From contig NZ_JBFAKK010000002.1 in NCBI RefSeq assembly GCF_040655735.1, positions 682,001 through 746,000 of the forward strand: a stretch of 64,000 nucleotides of DNA. Reading direction: 5' to 3'. Below, piece by piece: positions 26,275 to 34,769 of this stretch. The notes under the pieces are model-generated. The model was given only the letters and a program-made list of their open reading frames with translations. It was not told the origin of the DNA and did no database searches. Position 1 is the first letter of the stretch. Each line of letters begins with the position of its first letter. Source of the DNA: Phytomonospora sp040655735. GTDB taxonomy: Bacteria > Actinomycetota > Actinomycetes > Mycobacteriales > Micromonosporaceae. The position numbers and the translations under genes are program-made.

Positions 26275-26372
26275 GGCTTCCCCCTCCCCGACGGTTGTCG
26301 CGCGGGAGTGAGGCTAGGTGAGGTGCGGGCCGGCCGGTAGGGACGTGACGGGTATCCGTCGCAAGTAGAGCC

Positions 26373-27083
26373 TCAGGCCTCCTCTTCGGCCTGCTTGTTC
26401 TTCTCGGCCAGCTCGCGCTTGGCGCGCGCGGCGAACATGTCGACGTACTCCTGGCCCGACAGCGCCTGGATGGAGCGCATGATCTCGTCGGTCACCTCCC
26501 GCAACGTCACCCGGTCGGGGGTGTCGGTGAGGCGGTCGCTGAAGTCGAGCGGCTTGCCGATGTCGATGCGGACCTTCGCCATCTTCGGCAGCAGCGTGCC
26601 CTCGGTCTGCACGTCCTGGGTGCCGCGGATGCCCGCCGGCAGGACGGTCGCGCCGGTGGCCAGCGCGAGCCGCGCCGCGCCCGTCTTGCCCTTGTAGAGG
26701 CGGCCGTCGGGGGAGCGGGTGCCCTCCGGGAACACCGCGAGCACCCGGTTCTCCCGCAGGATCTGCTCCGAGGCGCCCAGGCCGTCGAGCGCGGCCCGGC
26801 CGCCGGAGCGGTCGACGGGGACCTGGCCGAGGCCGTTGAACACCGCCCCGATCAGCTTGCCCTTGATGCCCGGCTGCGCGAAGTACTCGATCTTGGCCAT
26901 GGTGGCGATGTGCCGGGCCGTGATCAGCCCGAGGAAGTAGTGGTCGGCGGCGGAGAGGTGGTTGGCGACGATGAGCACCGGCCCCTTACGCGGGATGTGC
27001 TCCTGTCCGGTGAACTTCGGGCGCCAGACGAGCCGGATCGTGGGTGCCGCGGTCACTTGCAGCACCCTGTACAGGATTGTCAA
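26373..27083 (-). CDS. plsC: 1-acyl-sn-glycerol-3-phosphate acyltransferase family protein
   Basis: 236 residues with the PlsC motifs in order: NHLSAADHYFLG (HX4D catalytic pair), GLGQVPVDRSGG, FPEGTRSPDGRLYKGKTGAARLAL and LPAGIRGT. It transfers acyl groups to lysophosphatidic acid or a related acceptor at the inner face of the membrane. A Lys/Glu-rich C-terminal tail (RELAEKNKQAEEEA) follows. Streptomyces-like genomes have several paralogues, so the exact acceptor is open. It is divergent from the two-component system. Confidence 0.88.
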   Translation of the reverse strand: MTILYRVLQVTAAPTIRLVWRPKFTGQEHIPRKGPVLIVANHLSAADHYFLGLITARHIATMAKIEYFAQPGIKGKLIGAVFNGLGQVPVDRSGGRAALDGLGASEQILRENRVLAVFPEGTRSPDGRLYKGKTGAARLALATGATVLPAGIRGTQDVQTEGTLLPKMAKVRIDIGKPLDFSDRLTDTPDRVTLREVTDEIMRSIQALSGQEYVDMFAARAKRELAEKNKQAEEEA

Positions 27084-27154
27084 CGTTCTCCCTCAAGGTC
27101 GTCGACGGGTTCTCCTACTCCCGCCGTCGTACATGACCGCACTCCCCCCGGCCA

Positions 27155-28285
27155 ATGCCACCGACCAGCGGCGACGCATACCGTGAACGAGTGCAACCTG
27201 ACGAGCACAGCGATCTTACGGACCGTACCCGGACGGGAGCAGCCGACCGGCCCCGGAAGCGGAACGGACCACGATTCGGTCCGCCCTGGGCGCGGCGGCC
27301 AGGCCCCCGACCCGACGATCCGGGCCGCTGGGACAGCCACGCCTTCCGCGTGCCCTGGGTCCTGGTGGCCGTCCCGGTCGCCTTCATCCAGCTCGTCGGC
27401 ACCGCCGGCGCGGCCTACTGGGGACGCGCCGACGCCACCCCGCAGAACTGGTTCTCGAAGGTCCTGATCCTCGCCGGGCCGGTCGCGCTGCTGTTCGCCG
27501 CGCGCTACCCCCGCACGGTCGTCGGTGTCGCCGTCGCCGCCGCCGCGACGTACTACTCGCTCGGCTACGCCCCCGGCCCGGTCTTCCTCTCGGTCATCGT
27601 CGCGCTGCTCCTGTGGGGCCGGACCGTCCGCGTCCAGCGCAACGCCGACCGCCGCCGCGCCAAGATCGCCGAGGCCGAGCAGCGGGCCGGCGCCGAACGC
27701 CTGCGCATCGCCCAGGAACTCCACGACGTGCTCGCCCACCACATCTCGCTCATCAACGTGCAGGCCGGCGTCGCGCTGCACCTCGTCGACGAGCGGCCCG
27801 AGCAGACCCGCACGGCGCTCGCGGCGATCAAGTCGGCCAGCAAGGAGGCCCTCGGCGAACTCCGCGCCGCCCTCGACGCCCTGCGCAATCCCGGTGACGA
27901 GGCGCCCCGCGCGCCGACCGCCGGGCTGTCGGAGCTGCCCGCGATCGTCGACAGCGTCCGCTCGGCCGGCCTCGACGTCGACTACCGCGTCGAGGGAGAG
28001 CCGCGCGAGATCGGCGTCGCCGGGGAGCTCGCGGCGCTGCGGATCGTGCAGGAGTCGCTGACCAACGTGCTGCGCCACTCCGGCGCCACCACCGCGACCG
28101 TCACGCTCGCCTACGGCGAGGACTCCGTGCGCGTCGAGATCGCCGACGACGGCCACGGCGGGGTACCCGTCCCCGGCAACGGCCTCAGCGGCATGCGCGA
28201 ACGCGCAGGTGCTCTGGGCGGCACCTGCACGGCTGGCCCGGCGCCCGGTGGCGGCTTCGTCGTGCGCGCCGAGCTGCCCGGCTAG
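27155..28285 (+). CDS. Sensor histidine kinase (NarL/DesK-type, HisKA_3)
   Basis: 376 residues from ATG 27155 (GTG 27191 is also possible). An Arg/Pro-rich N-terminus is followed by three or four membrane helices with almost no outside domain (WVLVAVPVAFIQLVGTAGAAYW, KVLILAGPVALLFAARY, TVVGVAVAAAATYYSLGY, FLSVIVALLLWG). The dimerisation/phosphoacceptor helix follows (RLRIAQELHDVLAHHISLINVQAGVALHLV; phospho-His about residue 190). The HATPase domain has LTNVLRHSGATTATVTL and DDGHGG…GNGLSGMRERAGALGG. It probably senses a membrane or redox signal and phosphorylates the regulator encoded 22 bases downstream. Confidence 0.9.
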   Translation: MPPTSGDAYRERVQPDEHSDLTDRTRTGAADRPRKRNGPRFGPPWARRPGPRPDDPGRWDSHAFRVPWVLVAVPVAFIQLVGTAGAAYWGRADATPQNWFSKVLILAGPVALLFAARYPRTVVGVAVAAAATYYSLGYAPGPVFLSVIVALLLWGRTVRVQRNADRRRAKIAEAEQRAGAERLRIAQELHDVLAHHISLINVQAGVALHLVDERPEQTRTALAAIKSASKEALGELRAALDALRNPGDEAPRAPTAGLSELPAIVDSVRSAGLDVDYRVEGEPREIGVAGELAALRIVQESLTNVLRHSGATTATVTLAYGEDSVRVEIADDGHGGVPVPGNGLSGMRERAGALGGTCTAGPAPGGGFVVRAELPG

Positions 28286-28307
28286 GCGCGCCTGGCACAA
28301 TCGCCCC

Positions 28308-28988
28308 ATGGGCCCCACAGAGGACATCCGCGTACTTCTCGCCGACGACCAGGCCCTCCTGCGGGCCGGTTTCCGCGCCCTGCTCGACTCCGCCGAGGGG
28401 ATCTGCGTGGTGGGCGAGGCCGCCGACGGCGCCGAGGCCGTCCGGCTGGTCAAGGACCTCAAGCCCGACGTGGTCCTGATGGACATCCGCATGCCCGGCA
28501 CCGACGGGCTGGCCGCGACCGCCCAGATCGCCGCCGACCCGCGCCTGTCGGAGGTCAGGGTGATCATCCTGACCACCTTCGACCTCGACGAGTACGTCTT
28601 CGAGGCGCTGCGCGTCGGCGCCAGCGGCTTCCTCGTCAAGGACACCGAACCCGTCGAGCTGCTGCACGCCGTCCGCGTCGTCGCCCGGGGCGACGCCCTG
28701 CTGTCGCCGGGAGTGACGCGCCGGCTGGTGTCGGAGTTCGCCGCCCGCGCCAAGGAGCCCGTCGCGACGGGGGAGATGGACCGGCTCACCGAGCGCGAAC
28801 GCGAGATCGTCGGCCTCGTCGCCGCCGGACTGTCCAACGAGGACATCGCCAAGAAGCTCTACGTGAGCCCCGCGACGGCCAAGACGCACGTCAGCCGCGC
28901 CATGATCAAGCTGCGGGCCCGCGACCGGGCGCAGCTGGTGGTGCTCGCCTACGAGTCGGGCCTGGTCCGGCCCGGCTGGCTGGGCTGA
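28308..28988 (+). CDS. Response regulator, NarL/LuxR family
   Basis: 226 residues from ATG 28308. The receiver domain has the acidic pocket LLADDQALLRAGF, phospho-acceptor Asp in VVLMDIRMPGTDG, LTTFDLDEYVFEAL and Lys in GFLVKDTEP. The C-terminal LuxR helix-turn-helix is LTEREREIVGLVAAGLSNEDIAKKLYVSPATAKTHVSRAMIKL. It is the cognate partner of the kinase just upstream. The target genes are not evident from the sequence; the SHOCT-domain gene follows in the same direction. Confidence 0.93.
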   Translation: MGPTEDIRVLLADDQALLRAGFRALLDSAEGICVVGEAADGAEAVRLVKDLKPDVVLMDIRMPGTDGLAATAQIAADPRLSEVRVIILTTFDLDEYVFEALRVGASGFLVKDTEPVELLHAVRVVARGDALLSPGVTRRLVSEFAARAKEPVATGEMDRLTEREREIVGLVAAGLSNEDIAKKLYVSPATAKTHVSRAMIKLRARDRAQLVVLAYESGLVRPGWLG

Positions 28989-29107
28989 GGGGAACCCCCT
29001 ACGCCGCACGCGGTAGGCGCGAAGCCGCCCGCCGTACGACGCGCGGAAGGCCGTTTCGGCAGAGCCTTGAGTGACAGGCGAGGCAACGAACCGAAACGGA
29101 GCCCATC

Positions 29108-29368
29108 ATGATCACCGAGACGATTCTCGCGAGCGGACTGCACGACGGCTACGGCTGGCACCACGGGGGAGGCGGACCCTGGTTCCTGCTGTTCCCGCTG
29201 TTCTGGATCGCCGTGATCGTCACCCTCGGCGTCATCTTCGGCCGGCGCCGCCGCGCGCACTGGGGCGGACGCCAGTCGGCCGAGGCCACCCTGCGCGACC
29301 GCTACGCGAAGGGCGAGATCGCCGACGAGGAGTACCAGGCCAGGCTGCGGACACTGCGGGAGAAGTAG
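29108..29368 (+). CDS. Small membrane protein with C-terminal SHOCT domain
   Basis: 86 residues. A His/Gly-rich N-terminus (LHDGYGWHHGGGGPW) precedes a single membrane helix (FLLFPLFWIAVIVTLGVIF) and a basic stretch RRRRAHWGG. The short SHOCT motif closes the protein (AEATLRDRYAKGEIADEEYQARLRTLRE). SHOCT is a short C-terminal module of oligomerisation or membrane-associated roles with no enzyme activity. It lies 119 bases downstream of the response regulator. Confidence 0.85.
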   Translation: MITETILASGLHDGYGWHHGGGGPWFLLFPLFWIAVIVTLGVIFGRRRRAHWGGRQSAEATLRDRYAKGEIADEEYQARLRTLREK

Positions 29369-29395
29369 TGATCGCGGGTCGCCCGGTGGAGGCCC

Positions 29396-30058
29396 TCAGT
29401 CCTTCACCGGGTAGCCCATCCGCGCGGCCTCGGCCGAGGCCTTCTCCCAGTCGCCGCCGAGGTCGTCGACGTCGGCACGCGTCATCGGCTCGCCCGCGAA
29501 GGCCCACGCCACGTTGCGCGGATCCACTTTCCGGCCGAAGTAGCCGCCCGCCCAGTCCGCGTAGGCGCGCGGTGCGTCGGTGGCCGTCGCCAGCCCGAAC
29601 AGCCACCCGGCCCCGTCGTCCTCGTCGCCGAAGGTGACGGGCCCGCACGCCCAGCCACCGTCGGCGGTCCACCACGCCACGGCCGTGGCGTCGAAGAAGT
29701 CCTCGAACAGCAACTCCTCGTCGGCCGGGTACGTCGCCAGCGCCGCCGGGAGCCCGTCGAGCAGCCCCGGCCAGTGCTCGTGGTCGTCGTCGCGCCACGG
29801 CGACACCTCGGACTCGTGGTCGAAGCCGAAGAGCAGCACCCCCGCCGGATCGAAGACGACACCGTAGGAGTCGCCGCCGCCGTTGTCCATCGACGCCATC
29901 GCGACGCCGGGCCGCCACCGCGGCCAGTACAGGTGCCGCGGGTAGGTCGGGTTGAAGGCGGCGTCGAGGACGGCCATCGCCCGCAGACGCGAGCGCAGGG
30001 CCTCGGGCTCGGGGAGGTGAGGGAGTACGTCGTGGATGCTCACGCGGACATGGAACAC
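29396..30058 (-). CDS. Unknown protein, tandem paralogue A
   Basis: 220 residues from GTG 30058. I do not recognise the family. It is soluble, acidic and Trp-rich, with no signal peptide. It shares with the next gene (30131-30679) the opening MFHV-x-V-x-IHDVLPHLPEP, then RAMA-x-LDA-x-F, AMASMDNG-x-GD-x-Y-x-VVFD, FDHES-x-VSPWR and HWPGLLDG, and near the end xVAWAF-x-GEP. The pattern of Trp, acidic residues and a compact alpha/beta fold recalls SUKH/immunity-like proteins. That impression rests on texture and on the Imm21-like neighbour, not on a motif. Confidence 0.72.
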   Translation of the reverse strand: MFHVRVSIHDVLPHLPEPEALRSRLRAMAVLDAAFNPTYPRHLYWPRWRPGVAMASMDNGGGDSYGVVFDPAGVLLFGFDHESEVSPWRDDDHEHWPGLLDGLPAALATYPADEELLFEDFFDATAVAWWTADGGWACGPVTFGDEDDGAGWLFGLATATDAPRAYADWAGGYFGRKVDPRNVAWAFAGEPMTRADVDDLGGDWEKASAEAARMGYPVKD

Positions 30059-30130
30059 GATGGGGACCGGGGGGCTTCGGTCACCCGTGCGCCGGCACCG
30101 AAGGCGGGGCTGCGCCCGATCCCATTCCTT

Positions 30131-30679
30131 TCAGGCGGTTTCGTTCGCCGCCGACCAAGAGATCGAGTATCCGATGTCCCGCGCGTCGCCCACCACGTCC
30201 CGCCACGCCCGCTCGGGGTTGAGCGCCGCCACACGCTGCGGGGTGGGGGGCTCGCCGGTGAAGGCCCAGGCGACCTCCTCGGGCCGGGTCGGGCGTTCGA
30301 AGTACTCCTGGGCGATGTGCTCGGCGTAGACGGCGGCCGGGTCGGGGGCGATGAGGTCGGCGAGCAGTTCGGCGCCGTCGAGCAGCCCTGGCCAGTGCGC
30401 GCGTGGGGACGTGCGCCAGGGGCTGACCGGCGACTCGTGGTCGAAGGCGTAGAGGAACACCCCGGGGGTGTCGAACACGACGCGGTAGAGGTCGCCGGAG
30501 CCGTTGTCCATGCTCGCCATGGCGTGACCGCCGCGCGGGCCCTCCTCGTGGAAGTGCAGGCGGAAGTCCTCGGTGAAGATCGCGTCGAGCATCGCCATCG
30601 CCCGGCCCCGTGCGCGCAGGACGCCGGGCTCGGGGAGGTGGGGGAGAACGTCGTGGATGTTCACGGCGACATGGAACAC
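30131..30679 (-). CDS. Unknown protein, tandem paralogue B
   Basis: 182 residues from GTG 30679, 72 bases upstream of paralogue A. It matches A through the first 100 residues or so and in the C-terminal VAWAFTGEP block, but lacks about 35 residues in the middle, where A has DATAVAWWTADGGWACG. The start-codon context is also shared (both have GTGTTCCATGT), so the duplication included the translation start. Only 32 bases separate its start from the divergent Imm21-like gene. Function unknown. Confidence 0.72.
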   Translation of the reverse strand: MFHVAVNIHDVLPHLPEPGVLRARGRAMAMLDAIFTEDFRLHFHEEGPRGGHAMASMDNGSGDLYRVVFDTPGVFLYAFDHESPVSPWRTSPRAHWPGLLDGAELLADLIAPDPAAVYAEHIAQEYFERPTRPEEVAWAFTGEPPTPQRVAALNPERAWRDVVGDARDIGYSISWSAANETA

Positions 30680-30711
30680 GATGGGTGCGACGGGGGCGGC
30701 ACACTGTCGGC

Positions 30712-31260
30712 GTGACCGAACCGATGCCGTCGCCGATCTGGGTGGATTCGCTCGGCGGGCCGCTCATCGTGCTCCCCGCGACGCTGTTGCCGGACTGGCG
30801 GGGCAGCGCGGCCGAGGACGAGCCGGCGGACGCCGACGACGACTACGAACGCGCCTGCGCCGTCGACGAGTACGCGGCGGCCATCCCCGTCGGTGACGGG
30901 GAGGGCCTGGTGCTCGGCGACGAACCCGCGATGACCTGCTACCTGCCCGAGCACCGCGCGTTCCTGCGCTGGATCGCCGCCGACTCCGAGACGGACCTGT
31001 TCGCCCGGGCCGCCGAGGTCCTGGCCGACCCCACCGCCACCTGGCAGGACTGCGGGATGTGGGCCACCGACGGCCCCGCCGTCCTCATGGACTCCGTCTA
31101 CGCCGGCCCCGAGCTCGCTACCCGCGACACCTTCGGCGATCTGCCCGCTCAGGCAACGGTCCCCGTCCCCTCGGGCCGCTGGTCGGTGCGGGTGGCAACC
31201 GACGACCGCGCACCCCACACCTGGCTCGTGCTCGTGCGCCTCGACCCGGCCGTGCCCTGA
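30712..31260 (+). CDS. Imm21-like immunity protein
   Basis: 182 residues from GTG 30712. The sequence follows the Imm21 pattern as I know it: an early W-x-D-S-x-GGPL-x-VLP block, then DYERACAVDEYAA, the GEGLVLGDEPAMTCYLPEHRAFLRW core, AADSE and a later VLMDS. Imm21 proteins neutralise toxins of polymorphic-toxin systems, but many actinomycetes carry them without a visible toxin. None is seen here either. The divergent paralogue pair may belong to the same class of accessory defence genes. Confidence 0.68.
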   Translation: MTEPMPSPIWVDSLGGPLIVLPATLLPDWRGSAAEDEPADADDDYERACAVDEYAAAIPVGDGEGLVLGDEPAMTCYLPEHRAFLRWIAADSETDLFARAAEVLADPTATWQDCGMWATDGPAVLMDSVYAGPELATRDTFGDLPAQATVPVPSGRWSVRVATDDRAPHTWLVLVRLDPAVP

Positions 31261-31317
31261 TCCGCCTCGCCCCCAAAACCCCTGGCCACCGGGCCCGCGA
31301 CCCGTCACACTCCCAGC

Positions 31318-32979
31318 GTGGGATACATCGACGTCGCGGCCGTCAGCCGCACCCTCCCGGACGGCCGCGTGCTCTTCTCCGAGGTCTCCTTCCGTGTCGG
31401 CGAGGGCGCCAAGGTCGCGTTGATCGGCGCCAACGGGACGGGCAAGACGACTCTCGTGCGCATGATCGCCGGTGACATCGCCCCCGACGACGGCGCCATC
31501 ACCCGCGGTGGCGGGCTGGGCGTCATGCGGCAGCTCCTGGTCCACGACGACCGGCTGCTGTCGGACCTCGCCCTGTCGCTGGCCCCGCCGCGGCTGCGCG
31601 AGCTGGGTGAGCGCCTGGCCCGTACCGAGGCGGCGGTGTCGGCGGCCGAGAAGCGCGGCAAGTACAGCGCGGCGGCCGAGAAGGCCCAGGTCGCCTACGC
31701 CGACGCGCTGACGGCGTGGGGCGACGCGGGCGGCTACGACTTCGAGGTCCTGTGCGACACCGTCTCCATCCTCATTCTCGGCAAGCCGTGGGACGAGACG
31801 CGCGAACGGGTCGTGCGGACCCTGTCGGGCGGCGAGCAGAAGCGCTTCGCCCTCGAACTCCTCCTGCGCGGCCCCGAGGAGGTCCTCCTCCTCGACGAGC
31901 CGGACAACTTCCTCGACGTGCCGGCCAAGCGCTGGCTGGAGGAGCGCATCAACGAGTCGGAGAAGACGATCCTCTACGTCTCCCACGACCGGGAGCTGCT
32001 GGCCAACACCGCGCAGCGCATCGTCACCCTGGAGTCGGGCGACGTGTGGGTGCACGGCGGGGGTTTCGCGACCTGGCACGAGGCCCGCGTGGCGCGGCAC
32101 GAGCGCTTCGAGGAGCTGCGCCGCCGCTGGGACGAGGAGCACCAGAAGCTCAAGGACCTGGTGGTCATGTACCGCCAGAAGGCCGCCTACAACTCCGACA
32201 TGGCCTCGCGGCTGCGCGCCGCCGAGACGCGCCTGGCGAAGTTCGTGGCGATCGGCCCGCCGCCGACGCCCCCGCGCGACCAGGACATCAAGATGTCCCT
32301 CAGCGGTGGCCGGACCGGCAAGCGCGCGGTCATGTGCGAGCAGCTGGAGTTGGAGAACCTGACCTTCCCCTTCGACCTGGAGGTCTGGTACGGCGACCGC
32401 GTCGCGGTCCTCGGCGCCAACGGGACGGGCAAGTCGCACTTCCTGCGGCTGCTCGCGCGCGGCGGCAGCGAGGGCGGCGGGCCGGTCGACGGCAGGCGGC
32501 TGGAACCGGTGCTGCACAACGGATCGGCGCGACTGGGCGCCCGGGTCATGCCGGGCCACTTCTCCCAGACGCACGACCGGCCGGAGCTGATGGGCAAGAC
32601 GCTGCGGGAGATCCTGTGGAGGGGCGACGAGCACCGGCGGAGCCTTGAGCGCTCCTCGGCGATGAACAAGCTGTCGCGCTACGAGCTGGCGCCCTCGTCG
32701 GAGCAGGTGTGGGAGAGCCTCAGCGGTGGGCAGCAGGCGCGTTTCCTGGTGCTGCTGCTGGAGTTGTCGGGCGCGACGCTGCTCCTGCTCGACGAGCCGA
32801 CCGACAACCTCGACCTCGCCTCGGCCGAGGCCCTTGAGGAAGGGCTGTCCGGTTTCGAGGGGACGGTCATCGCGGTGACCCACGACCGGTGGTTCACGCG
32901 CGGCTTCGATCGCTTCGTCCTCTTTGGAGCCGACGGCGAGGTCACGGAGACCGACGAGCCGGTGTGGGACGTGCGATAG
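31318..32979 (+). CDS. ABC-F family ATPase (translation factor / ribosome protection type)
   Basis: 553 residues from GTG 31318. It has two ABC domains and no membrane segment. Domain 1 has GANGTGKTTLVRM, LSGGEQKRFALELLL and VLLLDEPDNFLD. Domain 2 has GANGTGKSHFLRLL, LSGGQQARFLVLLLEL and LLLLDEPTDNLD. The inter-domain linker (about residues 250-330) is helical and charged, as expected of the P-site tRNA-interaction motif. ABC-F proteins act on ribosomes; some resist antibiotics (Vga/Lsa/Msr types), others are housekeeping (EttA, Uup). Which applies here is not decidable from the sequence. A lipoprotein gene follows seven bases later. Confidence 0.92.
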   Translation: MGYIDVAAVSRTLPDGRVLFSEVSFRVGEGAKVALIGANGTGKTTLVRMIAGDIAPDDGAITRGGGLGVMRQLLVHDDRLLSDLALSLAPPRLRELGERLARTEAAVSAAEKRGKYSAAAEKAQVAYADALTAWGDAGGYDFEVLCDTVSILILGKPWDETRERVVRTLSGGEQKRFALELLLRGPEEVLLLDEPDNFLDVPAKRWLEERINESEKTILYVSHDRELLANTAQRIVTLESGDVWVHGGGFATWHEARVARHERFEELRRRWDEEHQKLKDLVVMYRQKAAYNSDMASRLRAAETRLAKFVAIGPPPTPPRDQDIKMSLSGGRTGKRAVMCEQLELENLTFPFDLEVWYGDRVAVLGANGTGKSHFLRLLARGGSEGGGPVDGRRLEPVLHNGSARLGARVMPGHFSQTHDRPELMGKTLREILWRGDEHRRSLERSSAMNKLSRYELAPSSEQVWESLSGGQQARFLVLLLELSGATLLLLDEPTDNLDLASAEALEEGLSGFEGTVIAVTHDRWFTRGFDRFVLFGADGEVTETDEPVWDVR

Positions 32980-32986
32980 TGGCCCC

Positions 32987-33619
32987 GTGCCCTTAATCCG
33001 CAGCCTTCGCGCGGCGGCCGCTGTGGCGGTCGTCGCGCTGGTCGCGACCGCCTGCGGCGGTGCCCGCGACCTCAGTGAGGAAAAGCCGACGGCCCTGCAG
33101 AACGAGTGGTGGAGCTGGGTGATGTCGGCGCCCGTGCACCGCCATCCGGTCACCGACACCACCGGCGAGTTCTGCGCCGAGGCGCAGCCCGACGACCTGT
33201 GGTTTCTCGCCGGGACCTTCGGCGAGACCGGCGGGACGGTCACGCGGACCTGCCAGATCCCCGCCGGCCGGCCGATCGTCGTTCCGGCGGTGAACATCCT
33301 GGTCCCGTCGGGCGCCGTCTTCGAGGAGGGCCCGGTGGCGGTGCTGGGCTGCGTCGAGGTCCAGGGGCAGCTCAGCGGCTCGGTCGCCCTCGACGGCGAG
33401 GAGCTCGTGCTCGACCAGATCGACGGCGCTCAGATCAACGTCGGCAGCGGCGTGATGGGCAACCCGCTCACCCGCGACCTGTCGGGGATCGACGGCGCCG
33501 GATGCGGTCTGTGGGCGCGGATCGAGCCGTTGTCGCCGGGCGAGCACACCTTGGCGATCCGGGGCGAGGCGCCCGGTTTCAGCACGGCCGTCGACTACGT
33601 CCTGACCGTCACGGAGTGA
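32987..33619 (+). CDS. Lipoprotein of unknown function
   Basis: 210 residues from GTG 32987. The signal peptide is VPLIRSLRAAAAVAVVALVATACGG with a lipobox V-A-T-A-C, so the mature protein should be lipid-anchored outside the membrane. The rest is mostly beta-rich, with a conserved-looking EWWSWVMSAPVHRHPVTDTTG and a CQIPAGRPIVVPAVNILVPSG block, plus five further cysteines that could form disulfides. No enzyme motif seen. The WSW…NPV-type opening is found in a widespread family of actinobacterial and myxobacterial secreted proteins without a known role. It overlaps the convergent gene by 11 bases. Confidence 0.8.
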   Translation: MPLIRSLRAAAAVAVVALVATACGGARDLSEEKPTALQNEWWSWVMSAPVHRHPVTDTTGEFCAEAQPDDLWFLAGTFGETGGTVTRTCQIPAGRPIVVPAVNILVPSGAVFEEGPVAVLGCVEVQGQLSGSVALDGEELVLDQIDGAQINVGSGVMGNPLTRDLSGIDGAGCGLWARIEPLSPGEHTLAIRGEAPGFSTAVDYVLTVTE

Positions 33620-33929
33620 CGGTGCGGCCGGTCGCGGCCGCCACGCGGGTGAAGAACTCGCGGTAGCCGGGCTCGGAGCCCTCGGGGATGAGGTAGCTGC
33701 TGCCGGCGCGCGCGAGTTTCTCCGGAAGGCTGCGGTAGAGCGCGCTCCCGGCCTGCCCGTCGCGGGTGAAGTTGATGCGGATCTGGCCGCGTTTGGGTTC
33801 GCCGACGGTGACGGCGAGCCACTGAACGGGAATGCGCGTGCTGTCGAAGGAGCGGCGGCTGAAGAGTTCGAAAATGCCGTCGGAGAAGCGCAGCAGGTGT
33901 TCGTCGACGAGCGCTTCGATGGTCTCCAT
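33609..33929 (-). CDS. Unknown small protein (106 residues)
   Basis: Starts METIEALVDEHLLRFSDGIFELF at ATG 33929; a longer same-frame extension crosses the riboswitch and is not coding. It is soluble with alternating short helices and strands (IPVQWLAVTVGEPKRGQIRINF … GYREFFTRVAAATGRTV). I recognise no domain. It is convergent with and overlaps the lipoprotein gene, and is divergent from the thi operon, whose TPP riboswitch begins about 90 bases upstream of its start. Confidence 0.62.
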   Translation of the reverse strand: METIEALVDEHLLRFSDGIFELFSRRSFDSTRIPVQWLAVTVGEPKRGQIRINFTRDGQAGSALYRSLPEKLARAGSSYLIPEGSEPGYREFFTRVAAATGRTVTP

Positions 33930-34018
33930 CGCACGACGGTAGCGGGACCGCGCCGATCTCGCGAGTGACGCAGCTCCCCTTGCTTGTTGCTTTCCGGTGT
34001 CGTACGGTGGCCGCAAGT

Positions 34019-34110
34019 AACCCACGGGAGTCCGGTGCACCGGGCTGAGAGTGGGGCTTCGTAGCCCCAGACCGTCGAACCTGATCCGGATCATGCCGGC
34101 GCAGGGAGGA
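34019..34110 (+). promoter_or_regulatory. TPP riboswitch (THI element)
   Basis: Hallmarks in order: ACGGGAG, then CCGGGCTGAGAGTGGG (the pyrimidine-sensing arm with CTGAGA), a variable hairpin GGGGCTTCGTAGCCCC, then GACCGTCGAACCTGATCCGG and ATCATGCCGGCGCAGGGA (the pyrophosphate-sensing arm). The thiE ribosome-binding site GGAGGA (34105-34110) overlaps the 3' end of the aptamer and no terminator lies in between. Control by hiding the ribosome-binding site when TPP is bound is therefore the simplest reading. Confidence 0.95.
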
Positions 34111-34118
34111 GCCTTGCC

Positions 34119-34769
34119 GTGGCCTACCCACACGCGTTTCCGCGACTGCACGTCATCACCGACACCGCCCCAGGGGTGGACACGATCGCCGTGGTCCGCG
34201 CCGCCCTGTCGGCGGGGGCGCCGCTGATCCAGGTCCGCGCCGCCGAGGACGCGACCGACCGCGCCGCCTACGATCTCGCCCTCCACGTCGCCGACCTGTG
34301 CGCCCGCTACGGCGCGACCTGCCTGGTCAACGACCTGCTGCACGTCGCCCTCGCGGTCGGTGCGCACGGCGCCCATGTCGGAGCCGACGACCTGCCGGTC
34401 GACGCGGCCCGCCGCGTCCTGAGCCCGGGCGCGATCCTCGGCGGCACCTGCCGCGACGCCGACGCCGCCCGGGCCGCCCAGCGCGCCGGCGCGACCTACC
34501 TCGGCGTCGGCCCGGTCCACCAGAGCTCCACAAAGGACGGCCTGCCCGACCCGCTCGGCGCGGCCGGCATCCGCGCGGTGGCCGCCGCCGTGGACATCCC
34601 GGTCGTCGCCATCGGCGGCATCACACCCGAACGCGTCCCCGCCCTGATCACCGCCGGCGCCCACGGCGTCGCCGTCATCGGCGCTATCAGCCGGACCGCC
34701 GACCCCCAGCGCGCCACCCGCTCGTTCCTGAACACGCTGTCCGCCAACCCCGCCGGAGTCGCCCGATGA
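34119..34769 (+). CDS. thiE: Thiamine phosphate synthase
   Basis: 216 residues from GTG 34119, directly after the riboswitch. A TIM-barrel ThiE with LHVITDTA at the start, IQVRAAEDATD (pyrophosphate-binding Arg), CLVNDLLHVALAVGAHGAHVGADDLP (the ND…H-x-G-x-DD core), GGTCRDADAA, YLGVGPVHQSSTKDGLPDPLG and AIGGITPERVP. It joins HMP pyrophosphate with thiazole phosphate to give thiamine phosphate in the cytoplasm. First gene of thiE-O-S-G-tenI; overlaps thiO by ATGA. Confidence 0.95.
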   Translation: MAYPHAFPRLHVITDTAPGVDTIAVVRAALSAGAPLIQVRAAEDATDRAAYDLALHVADLCARYGATCLVNDLLHVALAVGAHGAHVGADDLPVDAARRVLSPGAILGGTCRDADAARAAQRAGATYLGVGPVHQSSTKDGLPDPLGAAGIRAVAAAVDIPVVAIGGITPERVPALITAGAHGVAVIGAISRTADPQRATRSFLNTLSANPAGVAR

